Of a DNA stretch of 64,000 bases, positions 44,707-53,209 are shown piece after piece. Origin of the DNA: an uncultured Eubacterium sp. (GTDB taxonomy: Bacteria > Bacillota > Clostridia > Lachnospirales > Lachnospiraceae). Position numbers and translations under genes: made by a program. Below the pieces are notes generated by a model. It made no database searches and was not told the origin of the DNA. It worked only from the letters and a program-made list of their open reading frames with translations. Each line of letters starts with the position of its first letter. Position 1 is the stretch's first letter. The stretch spans positions 1-64,000 of the forward strand of contig CAJUTR010000004.1 in assembly GCA_910589665.1 (NCBI GenBank), in the 5' to 3' direction.

Positions 44707-45939
44707 ATGTTTGTACTGTATAACGAAAACACGAAATTTCCGGTGAAAATCTGGCTGGAAGATGAGAGCAGGCTGGAGGAATCCTGTCTGGAACAGGCCT
44801 ATCATCTGTCCCAGCTCCCCTTTCTCCACAAATGGGTCTGCCTGATGCCAGACACCCATACGGGAAAGGGGATGCCGATCGGCGGCGTGATCGCGACAAA
44901 AGACGTCGTCATTCCAAATGCCGTAGGGGTTGACATCGGATGCGGCATGGACTTCATTCCGACCGACGTCCGCGTCGGGGACATACGGGACATACAGACC
45001 GGAAACGGAACGATGATCCAGTCAATGATCGGCAGTATCATGCGGGCGATCCCGCTGAATACGGAGCGATATAAAACTCCACAGCCGTCCGGGGTTCTCG
45101 ACCGGGCAAAACAGGAACTGGAAAAATACGCCGCGGATCCGCAGCTCATTCCGCTGATCGACGACGGCTATTTCCAGGTCGGGAGTCTCGGAGGCGGCAA
45201 TCACTTCATCGAACTGCAGGAGGATCAGGACGGATACCTCTGCCTGATGATCCATTCGGGAAGCCGCCATCTAGGGAAGGCCATCTGCGACTATTTCCAT
45301 GAAAAGGCGAGGGCGCTGAACAAAACTTGGTACAGCGAGGTAAAAGAGGAGTATCGTCTGGCATTTCTGCCCGTTCACTCCGACGAGGGTCGGCACTACA
45401 TACACTGGATGAACCTGGCGATGGATTACGCGTTTGAAAACCGCGCCCGTATGCTGGAAAAAACGTGCTCCATCATCGAGGAAACCGTGGCAAAACACAC
45501 CGGCCGCGCGCCGGTATTTGGCGAAGAGATCAACTGCCACCACAATTACGCGGCGCTGGAAAACCATTACGACGCCAATGTCTGGGTACACCGCAAGGGC
45601 GCGACCCGGGTCCGAGAGGGCGAACTGGCCGTCATTCCGGGCGCGATGGGCTCCTTTAGCTACGTCGTGCAGGGAAAGGGCCACAAGGAATCATTCTGTA
45701 CGTCCTCACACGGTGCGGGCAGGACTTATTCACGCACCGGGGCGAAGCAGGCATTTTCCGTGGAGCAGGTGATCGTAGACCTGAAAGAACAGGGCGTCGT
45801 TCTAGGAAAGCGGAAAAAAAATGACGTCGCCGAGGAGTGCCGCTTTGCCTACAAAGATATCGATGAAGTGATGGAGCAGCAGCGGGATATGGTCACACCA
45901 ATCCGCAAATTAAAAACAGTTGGCGTGGTGAAAGGCTAA
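44707..45939 (+). CDS. rtcB: RNA ligase RtcB (slipin/tRNA-like locus)
   Basis: Product of 410 residues, full length and with all motifs: MPDTHTGKGMPIGG, GVDIGCGMDF, LGGGNHFIEL, HSGSRHLGK, and SSHGAGR with the guanylate-accepting histidine. It repairs RNA with 2',3'-cyclic phosphate and 5'-OH ends, such as tRNAs cut by toxins. GAGGAGAGG upstream is a strong ribosome-binding site. It is a different subfamily from the PrfH-linked copy 12 kb away. The divergent WYL pair, the structured RNA after it and the slipin gene suggest an RNA-repair locus. Confidence 0.95.
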   Translation: MFVLYNENTKFPVKIWLEDESRLEESCLEQAYHLSQLPFLHKWVCLMPDTHTGKGMPIGGVIATKDVVIPNAVGVDIGCGMDFIPTDVRVGDIRDIQTGNGTMIQSMIGSIMRAIPLNTERYKTPQPSGVLDRAKQELEKYAADPQLIPLIDDGYFQVGSLGGGNHFIELQEDQDGYLCLMIHSGSRHLGKAICDYFHEKARALNKTWYSEVKEEYRLAFLPVHSDEGRHYIHWMNLAMDYAFENRARMLEKTCSIIEETVAKHTGRAPVFGEEINCHHNYAALENHYDANVWVHRKGATRVREGELAVIPGAMGSFSYVVQGKGHKESFCTSSHGAGRTYSRTGAKQAFSVEQVIVDLKEQGVVLGKRKKNDVAEECRFAYKDIDEVMEQQRDMVTPIRKLKTVGVVKG

Positions 45940-46076
45940 CGTATTTCCTGTACATCCGCGCCAGCGGCCTGAAATGAAAAAATAATTTATTGTGTCAGGG
46001 CATCGGAAGCCACTTCCTGCCCGGCGGTGCCTGCAGCTTACTGTCAGGTATATCATAGATTGTTTTACCAGGGAGA

Positions 46077-46320
46077 CTGTCATTTCTGACAGCCCTTCCA
46101 CCCGGCTTCAAGAGGTAACTCCTTTTGCAGCTAAACATTTGTGTTTTTGGGGGTTCGAATCCCTCCCGTGAAAACGGATACTCATTTGGTAGAGTGCACA
46201 AGCCATTCGGCAGGACATGTAACGTCCGCGGTTCGACTCCGCACAGTTTCCATACCTTGATCCCGACTTCCGGCGGCCAGTCATGTTTTCCCGTAGACGT
46301 TCCTTTTCCAGGGAAACATG
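46077..46320 (+). ncRNA. Structured RNA with two tRNA-like T-arm modules
   Basis: This 589-base gap between rtcB and slipin has no gene but dense hairpins. CTGTCA/TGACAG is at 46077. GAG/CTC around GTAA is at 46112, and AAACA/TGTTT at 46133. A T-arm GGGGG-TTCGAAT-CCCTC is at 46149, then CCGT-GAAA-ACGG at 46166. A D-arm-like ACTC/GAGT with GG in its loop is at 46180. GCC/GGC is at 46202 and GGAC/GTCC at 46213. A second T-arm GCGG-TTCGACT-CCGC is at 46228. A long stem CATGTTTTCCC/GGGAAACATG spans 46282-46320. Both T-arms keep invariant GTTCGA. Acceptor pairing is poor and neither unit has a normal seven-base anticodon loop, so these are tRNA mimics rather than working tRNAs. The strand is assumed from the flanking genes. 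Confidence 0.6.
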
Positions 46321-46528
46321 CGGGCGCGCCAGTCCGGCTGCTGCCTGGATGCAGGGGATACCGCAAAGAGAACAGAGGGAACAGCAGGTGGGAAAAGGAG
46401 GACAATCCCCTTCCCTCCCATCCTGTCCTTCCCTCGGGACATCTGCTCAACCGGCATTCCGCAGCGTGTTGGACGAAGAAGGGGGATAGGTATTGTAAAA
46501 AAATGTATTTGATAGGAGGAAATGTCAT

Positions 46529-47638
46529 ATGAGGTATATAATAAAAGAGAATCAGGCCGGCTTTGTTTTAAAACACGGGATTTTCCAGAAGATGATCCTG
46601 TCTGGGAAATACTATTTTTCCTTTCTGGCCGGCTATCAGGTCGTGATCGAAGAAATGAAGGGTGTTCTTGATTATAAAGGAGTTCCTTATCAGATTCTTT
46701 CGATAGATCCGGCATTTTTGAAATCCACCGTACATATCGAGATTCCAGACGGATCGGTCGGCTTTATCTACATGAACGGAAAACTGACCGCTTACGCGAC
46801 ACGGAAAGAGTATACATTCTGGAATGTATTCGATAAATATGAAATAAAGATCGTTCCCATGACAGATACCGAGATCGGGGAAGACGTTTCCAAACAGATG
46901 CTCTCCCTCGTTCCGGCAAACCTGCATACGGATGCAGCGGTCGGCGAGGGGGAGCAGGGGCTTTTGTACTACGACAATGTGTTGCAGCGGCAGCTTTCCA
47001 AAGGCATATATCATTTTTGGAATTACCGCCACGATGTCACCTGCCGCGTCATCGACATGAGGCAGACGCAGTTAGACATCGCCGGCCAGGAAATTCTTAC
47101 AAGAGATAAGATCGGCATTCGCATGAATGTCACCTGCCTCTATAAAATACGGGATGCCGTAGAGTTTGCCAAGACGGTCTCCGACCTGAAAGGACAGCTC
47201 TATTCCGCCGTTCAGCTTGCCATCCGGGAAATCGTGGGCAATTATAAACTCGACGAAATCTTAGAGGCAAAAGAACGCATATCCGGCGAGATCTATGCGG
47301 TTCTGAAAGAACGTGAAGAGATGTTCTGCGTGAACTTCCTGACCGCCGGCATCAAGGATATCATACTCCCCGGCGAGATCCGGGACATCATGAATTCCGT
47401 TCTCGTAGCGGAAAAGCAGGCGCAGGCAAATGTCATTTCCCGGAGGGAAGAGGTGGCTTCGACCCGCTCCCTGCTGAACACAGCCAAGCTGATGGATGAG
47501 AACAAGACGCTCTACAAGCTGAAAGAGCTGGAATATCTGGAGCGCATCTGCGAAACAGTCGGCGAGGTATCCATCAATGGCAATGCAGGGATCGTGGAAC
47601 AGCTGGGATTGTTAGCAGGCACAAAGCGGACGGGGTGA
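46529..47638 (+). CDS. Slipin family (SPFH/band 7) protein
   Basis: Product of 369 residues with an SPFH domain in the middle (about 150-300): FWNYRHDVTCRVIDMRQTQLD, GIRMNVTCLYKI, and AIREIVGNYKLDEIL. A coiled region with AEKQAQANVISRREE follows. Slipins form membrane-associated oligomers. They have been noted as neighbours of bacterial rtcB and Ro60/Rsr genes in RNA-repair loci. An ATAGGAGG site precedes the ATG. The N-terminal 130 residues are longer than in minimal slipins. It shares the strand with rtcB across the structured RNA region. Confidence 0.9.
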   Translation: MRYIIKENQAGFVLKHGIFQKMILSGKYYFSFLAGYQVVIEEMKGVLDYKGVPYQILSIDPAFLKSTVHIEIPDGSVGFIYMNGKLTAYATRKEYTFWNVFDKYEIKIVPMTDTEIGEDVSKQMLSLVPANLHTDAAVGEGEQGLLYYDNVLQRQLSKGIYHFWNYRHDVTCRVIDMRQTQLDIAGQEILTRDKIGIRMNVTCLYKIRDAVEFAKTVSDLKGQLYSAVQLAIREIVGNYKLDEILEAKERISGEIYAVLKEREEMFCVNFLTAGIKDIILPGEIRDIMNSVLVAEKQAQANVISRREEVASTRSLLNTAKLMDENKTLYKLKELEYLERICETVGEVSINGNAGIVEQLGLLAGTKRTG

Positions 47639-47658
47639 TCTACACCCCATCCGCTTTT
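47623..47658. terminator. Bidirectional terminator between slipin and pdaA
   Basis: A 15-base stem AAAGCGGACGGGGTG/CACCCCATCCGCTTT with one mismatch and a five-base loop spans both convergent stop codons and ends in TTTT on the plus strand and TTT on the minus strand. Confidence 0.85.
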
Positions 47659-48476
47659 ATAAACTCATCCAGCATACCAAATCGGTACCCCTTTTGTTTC
47701 ATCCCGCCGATCACGTCATCCAGCGCTTCAGTATTGGATTTCGAACAGGCATGGACGAGCGGGATCATACCATTGTGATGATATGTTTCAAACTTCTTTT
47801 TCACATAATCCGCCCCCGGCTGGTCATCCTCTTCGTAATCATAATACGCCAGGCTCCAAAACACCGTCGCGTATCCGAGACTCTGCGCCGTCTTCACGCT
47901 CCGTATGCTGAAGTTCCCTTCAGGCGGGCGGAGGAACGGATCCATCTCGTATCCGGTCAGCTGCTTCATCGTATCCTCACATTCTTTGATCTCTCTGCGG
48001 ATCTTTTTTACACCTAATTTCGCCATCCGCGGATGCGTACTCGTGTGGTTTCCTACCAAATGTCCCTGTTTTTTCATCTTTTTCACGATATCCGGGTTTT
48101 CTTTGATATACGGCGTTGTAACAAAAAACATGGCCTTTACCTTATTTTTTTTCAGTATTTTCAGGATCTTTTTTGTATAGCCTGCCTCGTATCCGCAGTC
48201 AAATGTCAGATAGATGACCGGATCCTTTTTGGAATGCTTCCCCACATACCAGGCATTATCCCCGCGCAGCTTCCAACCCACAGGGCCGGAACCGCCCGGC
48301 TTTTTGTGCTCTTTGTTTAAGCGGAGGCCCCAGTTGTAGGCAGTCGTAGGATAGTCACGTAGTTTCATTTTCTTCTTTGCCTGTATGGGTTGTGGCAATA
48401 GCAGGGTGGCGGCGAGGAAAAAGCAGACGGACACGGCTGCCAGATTTTTTCGTTTCTGTGTCTTCATAGAGATCAT
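47640..48476 (-). CDS. pdaA: Polysaccharide deacetylase, PdaA-like
   Basis: Product of 278 residues with a signal peptide or anchor (about 10-33) and a NodB domain. LTFDCGYE holds the catalytic and metal aspartates, GNHTSTHP the metal histidines, and RPPEGNFS motif 3. The region after residue 45 (YNWGLRLN) and the CGYEAGYT form are characteristic of PdaA, which deacetylates N-acetylmuramic acid so that muramic delta-lactam can be made in spore cortex. This supports a spore-forming relative. It ends against slipin with a shared terminator. Confidence 0.9.
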   Translation of the reverse strand: MISMKTQKRKNLAAVSVCFFLAATLLLPQPIQAKKKMKLRDYPTTAYNWGLRLNKEHKKPGGSGPVGWKLRGDNAWYVGKHSKKDPVIYLTFDCGYEAGYTKKILKILKKNKVKAMFFVTTPYIKENPDIVKKMKKQGHLVGNHTSTHPRMAKLGVKKIRREIKECEDTMKQLTGYEMDPFLRPPEGNFSIRSVKTAQSLGYATVFWSLAYYDYEEDDQPGADYVKKKFETYHHNGMIPLVHACSKSNTEALDDVIGGMKQKGYRFGMLDEFIKADGV

Positions 48477-48645
48477 CCCCTCGTGATTTATTGGCTAACA
48501 CTATTTTTGTGCGTGATTGCTGGTAATAGCAAGTGTTGGTTTTTGTTACATCGTTGTGTCAGAACATTATGTTGTACTTACACAACGATTTTAGCACGAT
48601 CTGGATGTTTTCTCAATTGACATTTTTCGGAAAACTGTTTGTTTT

Positions 48646-48984
48646 TTAGCGTGATACAAATAATAGATCATTATTCGTCGCTGCATGATCTGTTAGATCG
48701 TGGTATGCAGCCAGTTCCAACATTCCCTCACTGTTATCATAGGATGCAAGAGTCTGTACTAGAATATCATACATGGAGGTATCTTTATTTGAAACAATTG
48801 CACCAGTATTTATTTGATCACTCGAAACGATTATTCCGTCAGCAAACTTTTTTCACAGACGCTCCTACATACGCTCCCGCCAGTATGGCACATAAACAAA
48901 AAAACCGCGCAGAGCATACGGATCAAACATATCCTTATATTTTTCATACTCTTCCTCCAAAATATATTCTTTGTGATCAAGGTA
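48646..48984 (-). pseudogene. Decayed reading frame downstream of the broken exporter
   Basis: One minus-strand frame through this interval reads as protein but is broken by two in-frame stops close together near 48880. Its first part has EEEYEKYKDMFDPYALRGFF. The last part, starting KKFADGIIVSSDQIN and containing DILVQTLASYDNSEGMLELA, resembles the C-terminal tail of RTX-type secreted proteins. It follows a broken HlyB-like gene on the same strand, so loss of a type I secretion substrate is plausible. Family recognition is weak. Confidence 0.35.
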
Positions 48985-48999
48985 TATTCAAACTGCCAT

Positions 49000-50583
49000 C
49001 TACATATCCATGCCGTCGATCTTGATCTTTCCTCCCTCTGGTATATACATCCGTTGGATCAGCTTTGAGATTGTACTCTTTCCAAAACCGCTTTTTCCCA
49101 CAATGCCGATCACCTTTCCGGCAGGAATACGAAACGACATGTCCCGGATCACTTCGGACTGCTCGGGTTGATAGCGGAACCTTACTTTCTCAAATTCAAT
49201 GTTTCCTCTGACCGATGGAAGCCGGCTCTGCTTTCCATCCATCGCCGGCTCCTCTCTCATATTTAAAATATCGCCCAGCCGCTCGATCGACACAGATACC
49301 TGCTGAAATTCCTGCCACATTTGGACAAGGCGGAGCACCGGCTGGCTCACGCGGCCGGCAAGCATCCGGAACGCCACGAGCTGACCCGCTGTCAGCTTTC
49401 CTTTGATGACAAGTAACGCCCCATAATACAAAATGGCGATGTCAAACAGTTTCTGAACCATTTGCGCGATAGAACCCGCCGTATTTCCTGCCATCGTCAT
49501 CTTGAAACTCGCTTTCGTATAGTTTGCCAAAAGCCCCTCCCATTTCTTTCCGACGATCGGTTCCACCGCAAAGGATTTTATCGTCTGGACACCATTTACC
49601 GCCTCTACCAGATAGGACTGCGACTCTGCCCCACACCTGAACTTTTCATCAATATGTCCTTTTAAAACGGGGGTTGCCAAAATAGAAATCAAAGCCAGGA
49701 CAGGCAGCGAAGCTATGGTAAGCAGTGTTAATTTCGTACTGTAAAAAAACATAAAGACTAAATACACTACGATAAAGACCGCATCCAGTAACGTTGACAT
49801 CGGAAGACCGGTTAAAAAACGCCGGATCGTTTCCAATTCCTTTACCCTGGCAATCGTATCTCCCACTCGATGGGATTCAAAATAGCGAAGCGGCAAATGA
49901 AACAAGTGCCGAAACACCTTACAGCTCAAAATCACATCAATTCGGGACGTCGTATGCGCAAACACACAATTCCTGGGCAAAGACAAAACGGTCTCAAATA
50001 CCGTAATGATAATAAGTCCGACCGCTAACACGTCCCGTGTGGACATGCTCCGATGTACAAGTACTTTGTCTATCACAGACTGCGTGATCAACGGTGAGAT
50101 CACCGCTAATAACTGCATGACAAAAGCTGCTGTTAAAACTTCTAATAGGGGTTTTTTAAATCTGAAAATAGAAGGCAGAAACCATTTGATGCCAAATCTG
50201 ATATTCTGATTTTTAAATAATCTCGGGGTAAATAATAGTAAGGTTCCACCCCAGCTTTCCTTTAATTCCCTGACTTCCATGACTCGGGGCGCCTGTTCCA
50301 ACGGGTTCAGTACAAGGCACTTCTCTTGTCCCGCACGGATCAGTATTCCGTAAGTCCCATCACTGAATGGTAAGATCGCCGGCAGGGGAAGCGCACCCAG
50401 CTCCATCCCACCCGCATGGATACTTTTGGCTTTCAATTTCAATCATTTTGCCATACGAAGGATCTCTTCATTCCCAACCTGCCCTTCTCCAAATGACAAA
50501 ACATGCCGTAAATGCTCTTCGTCCGCATAAATCCCATAATAATTTGCCAGTGTAATGAAACACTTCATTCCTGTATCTGTCAT
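49000..50583 (-). pseudogene. HlyB-like peptidase-domain ABC exporter, broken at both ends
   Basis: From an ATG at 50583 (AGAGGA five bases upstream) the frame gives the start of a C39-like domain (MKCFITLANYYGIYADEEHL). After 46 codons comes a TGA at 50443-50445, then the same frame reads on for 480 codons. These encode the rest of a C39-like degenerate peptidase domain, six membrane segments and the ATPase through Walker A (GIVGKSGFGKSTI). The frame stops at DGMDM, before the Q-loop, signature and Walker B, so the protein cannot hydrolyse ATP. An intact version would export RTX-type proteins or peptides with the adaptor encoded upstream. TTGACA near 50680 may be its promoter. Confidence 0.85.
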
Positions 50584-50745
50584 AAATTCCTCTCAAGTAT
50601 CCCCTTAAGTAATCAAGTTTGTTTTTTTCACCTCAGGAGAAATTATATAACACATATTTTCGCTGTACAATAGGCTTTAGTTCCTGTCAACGTGCACTTT
50701 TTTTCACTTTTTCGACGAATTTTGCACGTCCAGATTCCTTTCACG

Positions 50746-51366
50746 TTATACGCCGATCCACCGCTCCATCCTGCGCTTATCCATTTCCATCTGCGCGCGG
50801 CTCTCCGAGCGGACGGCCAGATCCGTCACCTCCTCATCCCGGCCAGGCGTCAGTCCATAGACGCACAGTTCTTTTTCCTGATATTCAATGCCGGCGACAT
50901 AGTAACTCTCCCCGCTGATCTCTACGCTCCTGCCGATCGCTTTCGTACTTCCGAACAGCCGCCACGCCGTATCTTCCCCCAAAATACAATACCCCGTCGC
51001 CGAAAACGCGAGCCGGTTCGCGCCCGGAAACAGGATGGACGCATCCCCGGCGACTCCCAGCGTCCTCACCTCGGTACAGCGGTTATACTCCGCATTCGTC
51101 ACAGTCTCGGACTCGTGTTCGATCCATACGACGGCGTCCAGCCCTTCCGCGGGCAGTTTGCCCATACACTGCTGCAGCCTCTTGTCATATACGACAGGCG
51201 TCGTAAGTTTTACCTTCTCTATATGCGGCCGGCCGGCAATAACATAAAAGATGCACAAGCCGACGACGACACTCACCGCCAGCAGAAAAAATACGATTAC
51301 TTTCTTTTTTCCCACCCGCTTATTGATCCTCTTATTCCTCATCCTATCATTCCTCATCATCCGCAT
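50746..51366 (-). CDS. MacB-like periplasmic core protein without permease
   Basis: Product of 206 residues: a basic N terminus, one membrane segment (about 22-44), then an outer domain. The stretch YNRCTEVRTLGVAGDASILF and SATGYCILGEDTAWRLFG, then AIGRSVEISGESYYVAGI, matches the MacB core that normally sits between the first and second membrane helices of an FtsX-type permease. The permease part is missing, with only a 40-residue charged tail. It overlaps the adaptor gene by about 20 bases. It may be a reduced MacB partner of the HlyD-like protein or a truncated relic. Confidence 0.7.
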   Translation of the reverse strand: MRMMRNDRMRNKRINKRVGKKKVIVFFLLAVSVVVGLCIFYVIAGRPHIEKVKLTTPVVYDKRLQQCMGKLPAEGLDAVVWIEHESETVTNAEYNRCTEVRTLGVAGDASILFPGANRLAFSATGYCILGEDTAWRLFGSTKAIGRSVEISGESYYVAGIEYQEKELCVYGLTPGRDEEVTDLAVRSESRAQMEMDKRRMERWIGV

Positions 51367-52852
51367 CCTCCCCCGATTCCACCAGCCGGACTTTATCGCC
51401 CGGTGCTACCGCCTTGCTGGCAAATACGACGATCTCGTCCTCTTCCTGCAGGGAACCATCCTCCAATGCGGCGTCGCTCTCATTTTGATCCAAAACGGTC
51501 ACTTCCTTCTTGACCACGCTCCACTCGGTCCCCAGAATCGTATCCACTTCCCGCATCAAAAGGACATAATCCTTGTTATTGTCTGAATAGAGCGCGGAAA
51601 GCGGAACACAGCACGAAAACTGCCGCGATTTGTCCGTCCTCTCGAGCGACCCCGTTTCCCCCAAAAAATGATCCTTTCCCGATGCCGTGGCAACAGCTTC
51701 ATACGTGCCGTCCTCCGTCGGCCGGATCGCCGAAATGACACAGTCCTCTTCCTTCACCTTCCCATTCTGAAAAGTGAGCGTCACCGTATCCCCGGTAGAC
51801 AAAAGCTGCGTCTGCTCCTCCGTGAGCACCGCGCGGAAATTCCAGCCGCGTGACCCGTCCGCCAGAAGGATCGCCGCGCTGTCCGCTGTCCGGTCGCCCG
51901 CCTTCACACAGCACTCGGTAACATAACCGTCCGTCTCACTGACGACCTTCCCCTTGCTATCCAACAGCTTTTGAAACCCTTCCCTCTGCTTCCGCAATTG
52001 TTCAATCGCATTTTTTCCTTCCAACTGCGCGCTCTCGTCAACCGGTTCCGTATCCCCGGCCTCCCCGACCGCCCGTTTTGCCTGCAGAACCGCACTCTTC
52101 CGATCCGCCTTCGCCGTAGAGAGCGCCGCCCTCTTCTGCTCCAGATCCTCTCTGAGCGCCTTCTTTCCCTCTTCCCACTCCGCCTCCGCAGACGAAACAA
52201 GCTTCTCCTTGTAAATATCAAATGTATCCCTGTCCTCCTGCGTCGCCCCATTCCGCTCCGCCTGCCTCTTATACACCTGATACTCCACATCCTTCTTTAC
52301 TCTCTCCTCCAAAAAATCCGCACGCGCCGGATACTCCTCCCACTTCTCCTTCGCCCGTTCATACGCGCTCCGCGCGTCAGAAACCGCCTGATCCTGCACC
52401 TCCCGCACATTCCGAAACTCCCTCTGCGCCCTCTGTCTCGCCTCCCGCGCCTTCTGCCCTGCCATTCTCTTACTCTCATCCGCCGCCGCGATCTTCCCCT
52501 CCTCCAACTTAATCTTCTCTCCCACATCCTGGGTCAACTCTTCAAGATCCGCAACATCCACCCGCATCAAAACCTTCCCCTTCTCCACCTTCTCCCCCAC
52601 TTTCACACAAATCTCCCGCACCCGCACACCTTCCGCCACAACGACGTCCCTCTCCCTGGCCGCCTCAACCACCCCCGAAACGCTAACCTCATGGGAAATA
52701 CTCTTCCCCGCCGCCCGTCCCGTCTCCACCTGCGGCATCTGATACGCATAAATCCCCCTCGACACCCCCGTACAAACCCCCATAACACCCAAAAACCCCA
52801 AAAAAGCCCGAACCGCTTTCTTCCTTCTCTTCCCAATCTCCATACGACTCAT
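51347..52852 (-). CDS. HlyD/MacA-type membrane fusion (adaptor) protein
   Basis: Product of about 501 residues. One membrane anchor (about 14-33) is followed by the first half of a lipoyl-like hairpin (EVSVSGVVEAARERDVVV), a very long coiled-coil hairpin (about 115-280), the lipoyl return (KGKVVSETDGYVTECCVKAGD), and beta-barrel domains. This is the usual plan of adaptors for ABC exporters in Gram-positive bacteria. GGAGG lies only three bases from the ATG at 52852; later starts are possible. Partners would be the MacB-like protein and the now broken exporter. The coding strand is strikingly purine-rich. Confidence 0.88.
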   Translation of the reverse strand: MSRMEIGKRRKKAVRAFLGFLGVMGVCTGVSRGIYAYQMPQVETGRAAGKSISHEVSVSGVVEAARERDVVVAEGVRVREICVKVGEKVEKGKVLMRVDVADLEELTQDVGEKIKLEEGKIAAADESKRMAGQKAREARQRAQREFRNVREVQDQAVSDARSAYERAKEKWEEYPARADFLEERVKKDVEYQVYKRQAERNGATQEDRDTFDIYKEKLVSSAEAEWEEGKKALREDLEQKRAALSTAKADRKSAVLQAKRAVGEAGDTEPVDESAQLEGKNAIEQLRKQREGFQKLLDSKGKVVSETDGYVTECCVKAGDRTADSAAILLADGSRGWNFRAVLTEEQTQLLSTGDTVTLTFQNGKVKEEDCVISAIRPTEDGTYEAVATASGKDHFLGETGSLERTDKSRQFSCCVPLSALYSDNNKDYVLLMREVDTILGTEWSVVKKEVTVLDQNESDAALEDGSLQEEDEIVVFASKAVAPGDKVRLVESGEDADDEE

Positions 52853-53028
52853 CAACCTCCAATCCTAACTAAACGAAACACTAACCCATCTCCACCTACA
52901 AAAATCTCCGTCACCCCATCCCCCCCCTCCTACCAAAACCACCCCCTCTCCCTCAAAAAAACACTCTATCCTCATCCCCCAAAAAACAAACCTTCTCCCA
53001 CCCCTACTCCCCCCGTGGCAAAAGTCCA

Positions 53029-53190
53029 GGCAGGGGCCCCAGTGGCATTCCCATTCGGGCCCATTATAAATGCGTCGGTCCTTAGGCTGCGTCTATCGTG
53101 CGCCTCCGCGCACGATGCGGCCTTAGTACCGCTACGCATTTATCAACGAAAGTGATGGGCCCGAATGGGAATGCCACTGGGGCCCCTGCC
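53029..53190. repeat. 162-base palindromic element with perfect 36-base terminal inverted repeats
   Basis: Arms 53029-53064 and 53155-53190 are perfect inverted copies of 36 bases, beginning GGCAGGGGCCCC and ending GGGCCCAT. Inside, ATAAATGCGT/ACGCATTTAT forms a second inverted repeat and CGTGCGC/GCGCACG a third, central one. No coding sense is evident. The structure fits a MITE or other dispersed palindromic element. It lies between the adaptor gene and the end of the sugar permease gene, 19 bases after the latter's stop. Confidence 0.85.
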
Positions 53191-53209
53191 GCGCCTTTTC
53201 CCACTCCCT

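Noticed and set aside
46149..46245. Ordinary tRNA genes
   Set aside because: T-arms are perfect but acceptor stems do not pair over seven bases and normal anticodon arms are missing, so they are listed as tRNA-like only.
48639..49025. 128-residue plus-strand open frame
   Set aside because: Composition is not protein-like; the opposite strand shows a better, decayed reading frame and the end of the broken exporter.
51971..53155. 394-residue plus-strand open frame
   Set aside because: It is antisense to the adaptor gene, has low-complexity Pro/Leu/Arg-rich content and results from the extreme base skew; no ribosome-binding site or domain.
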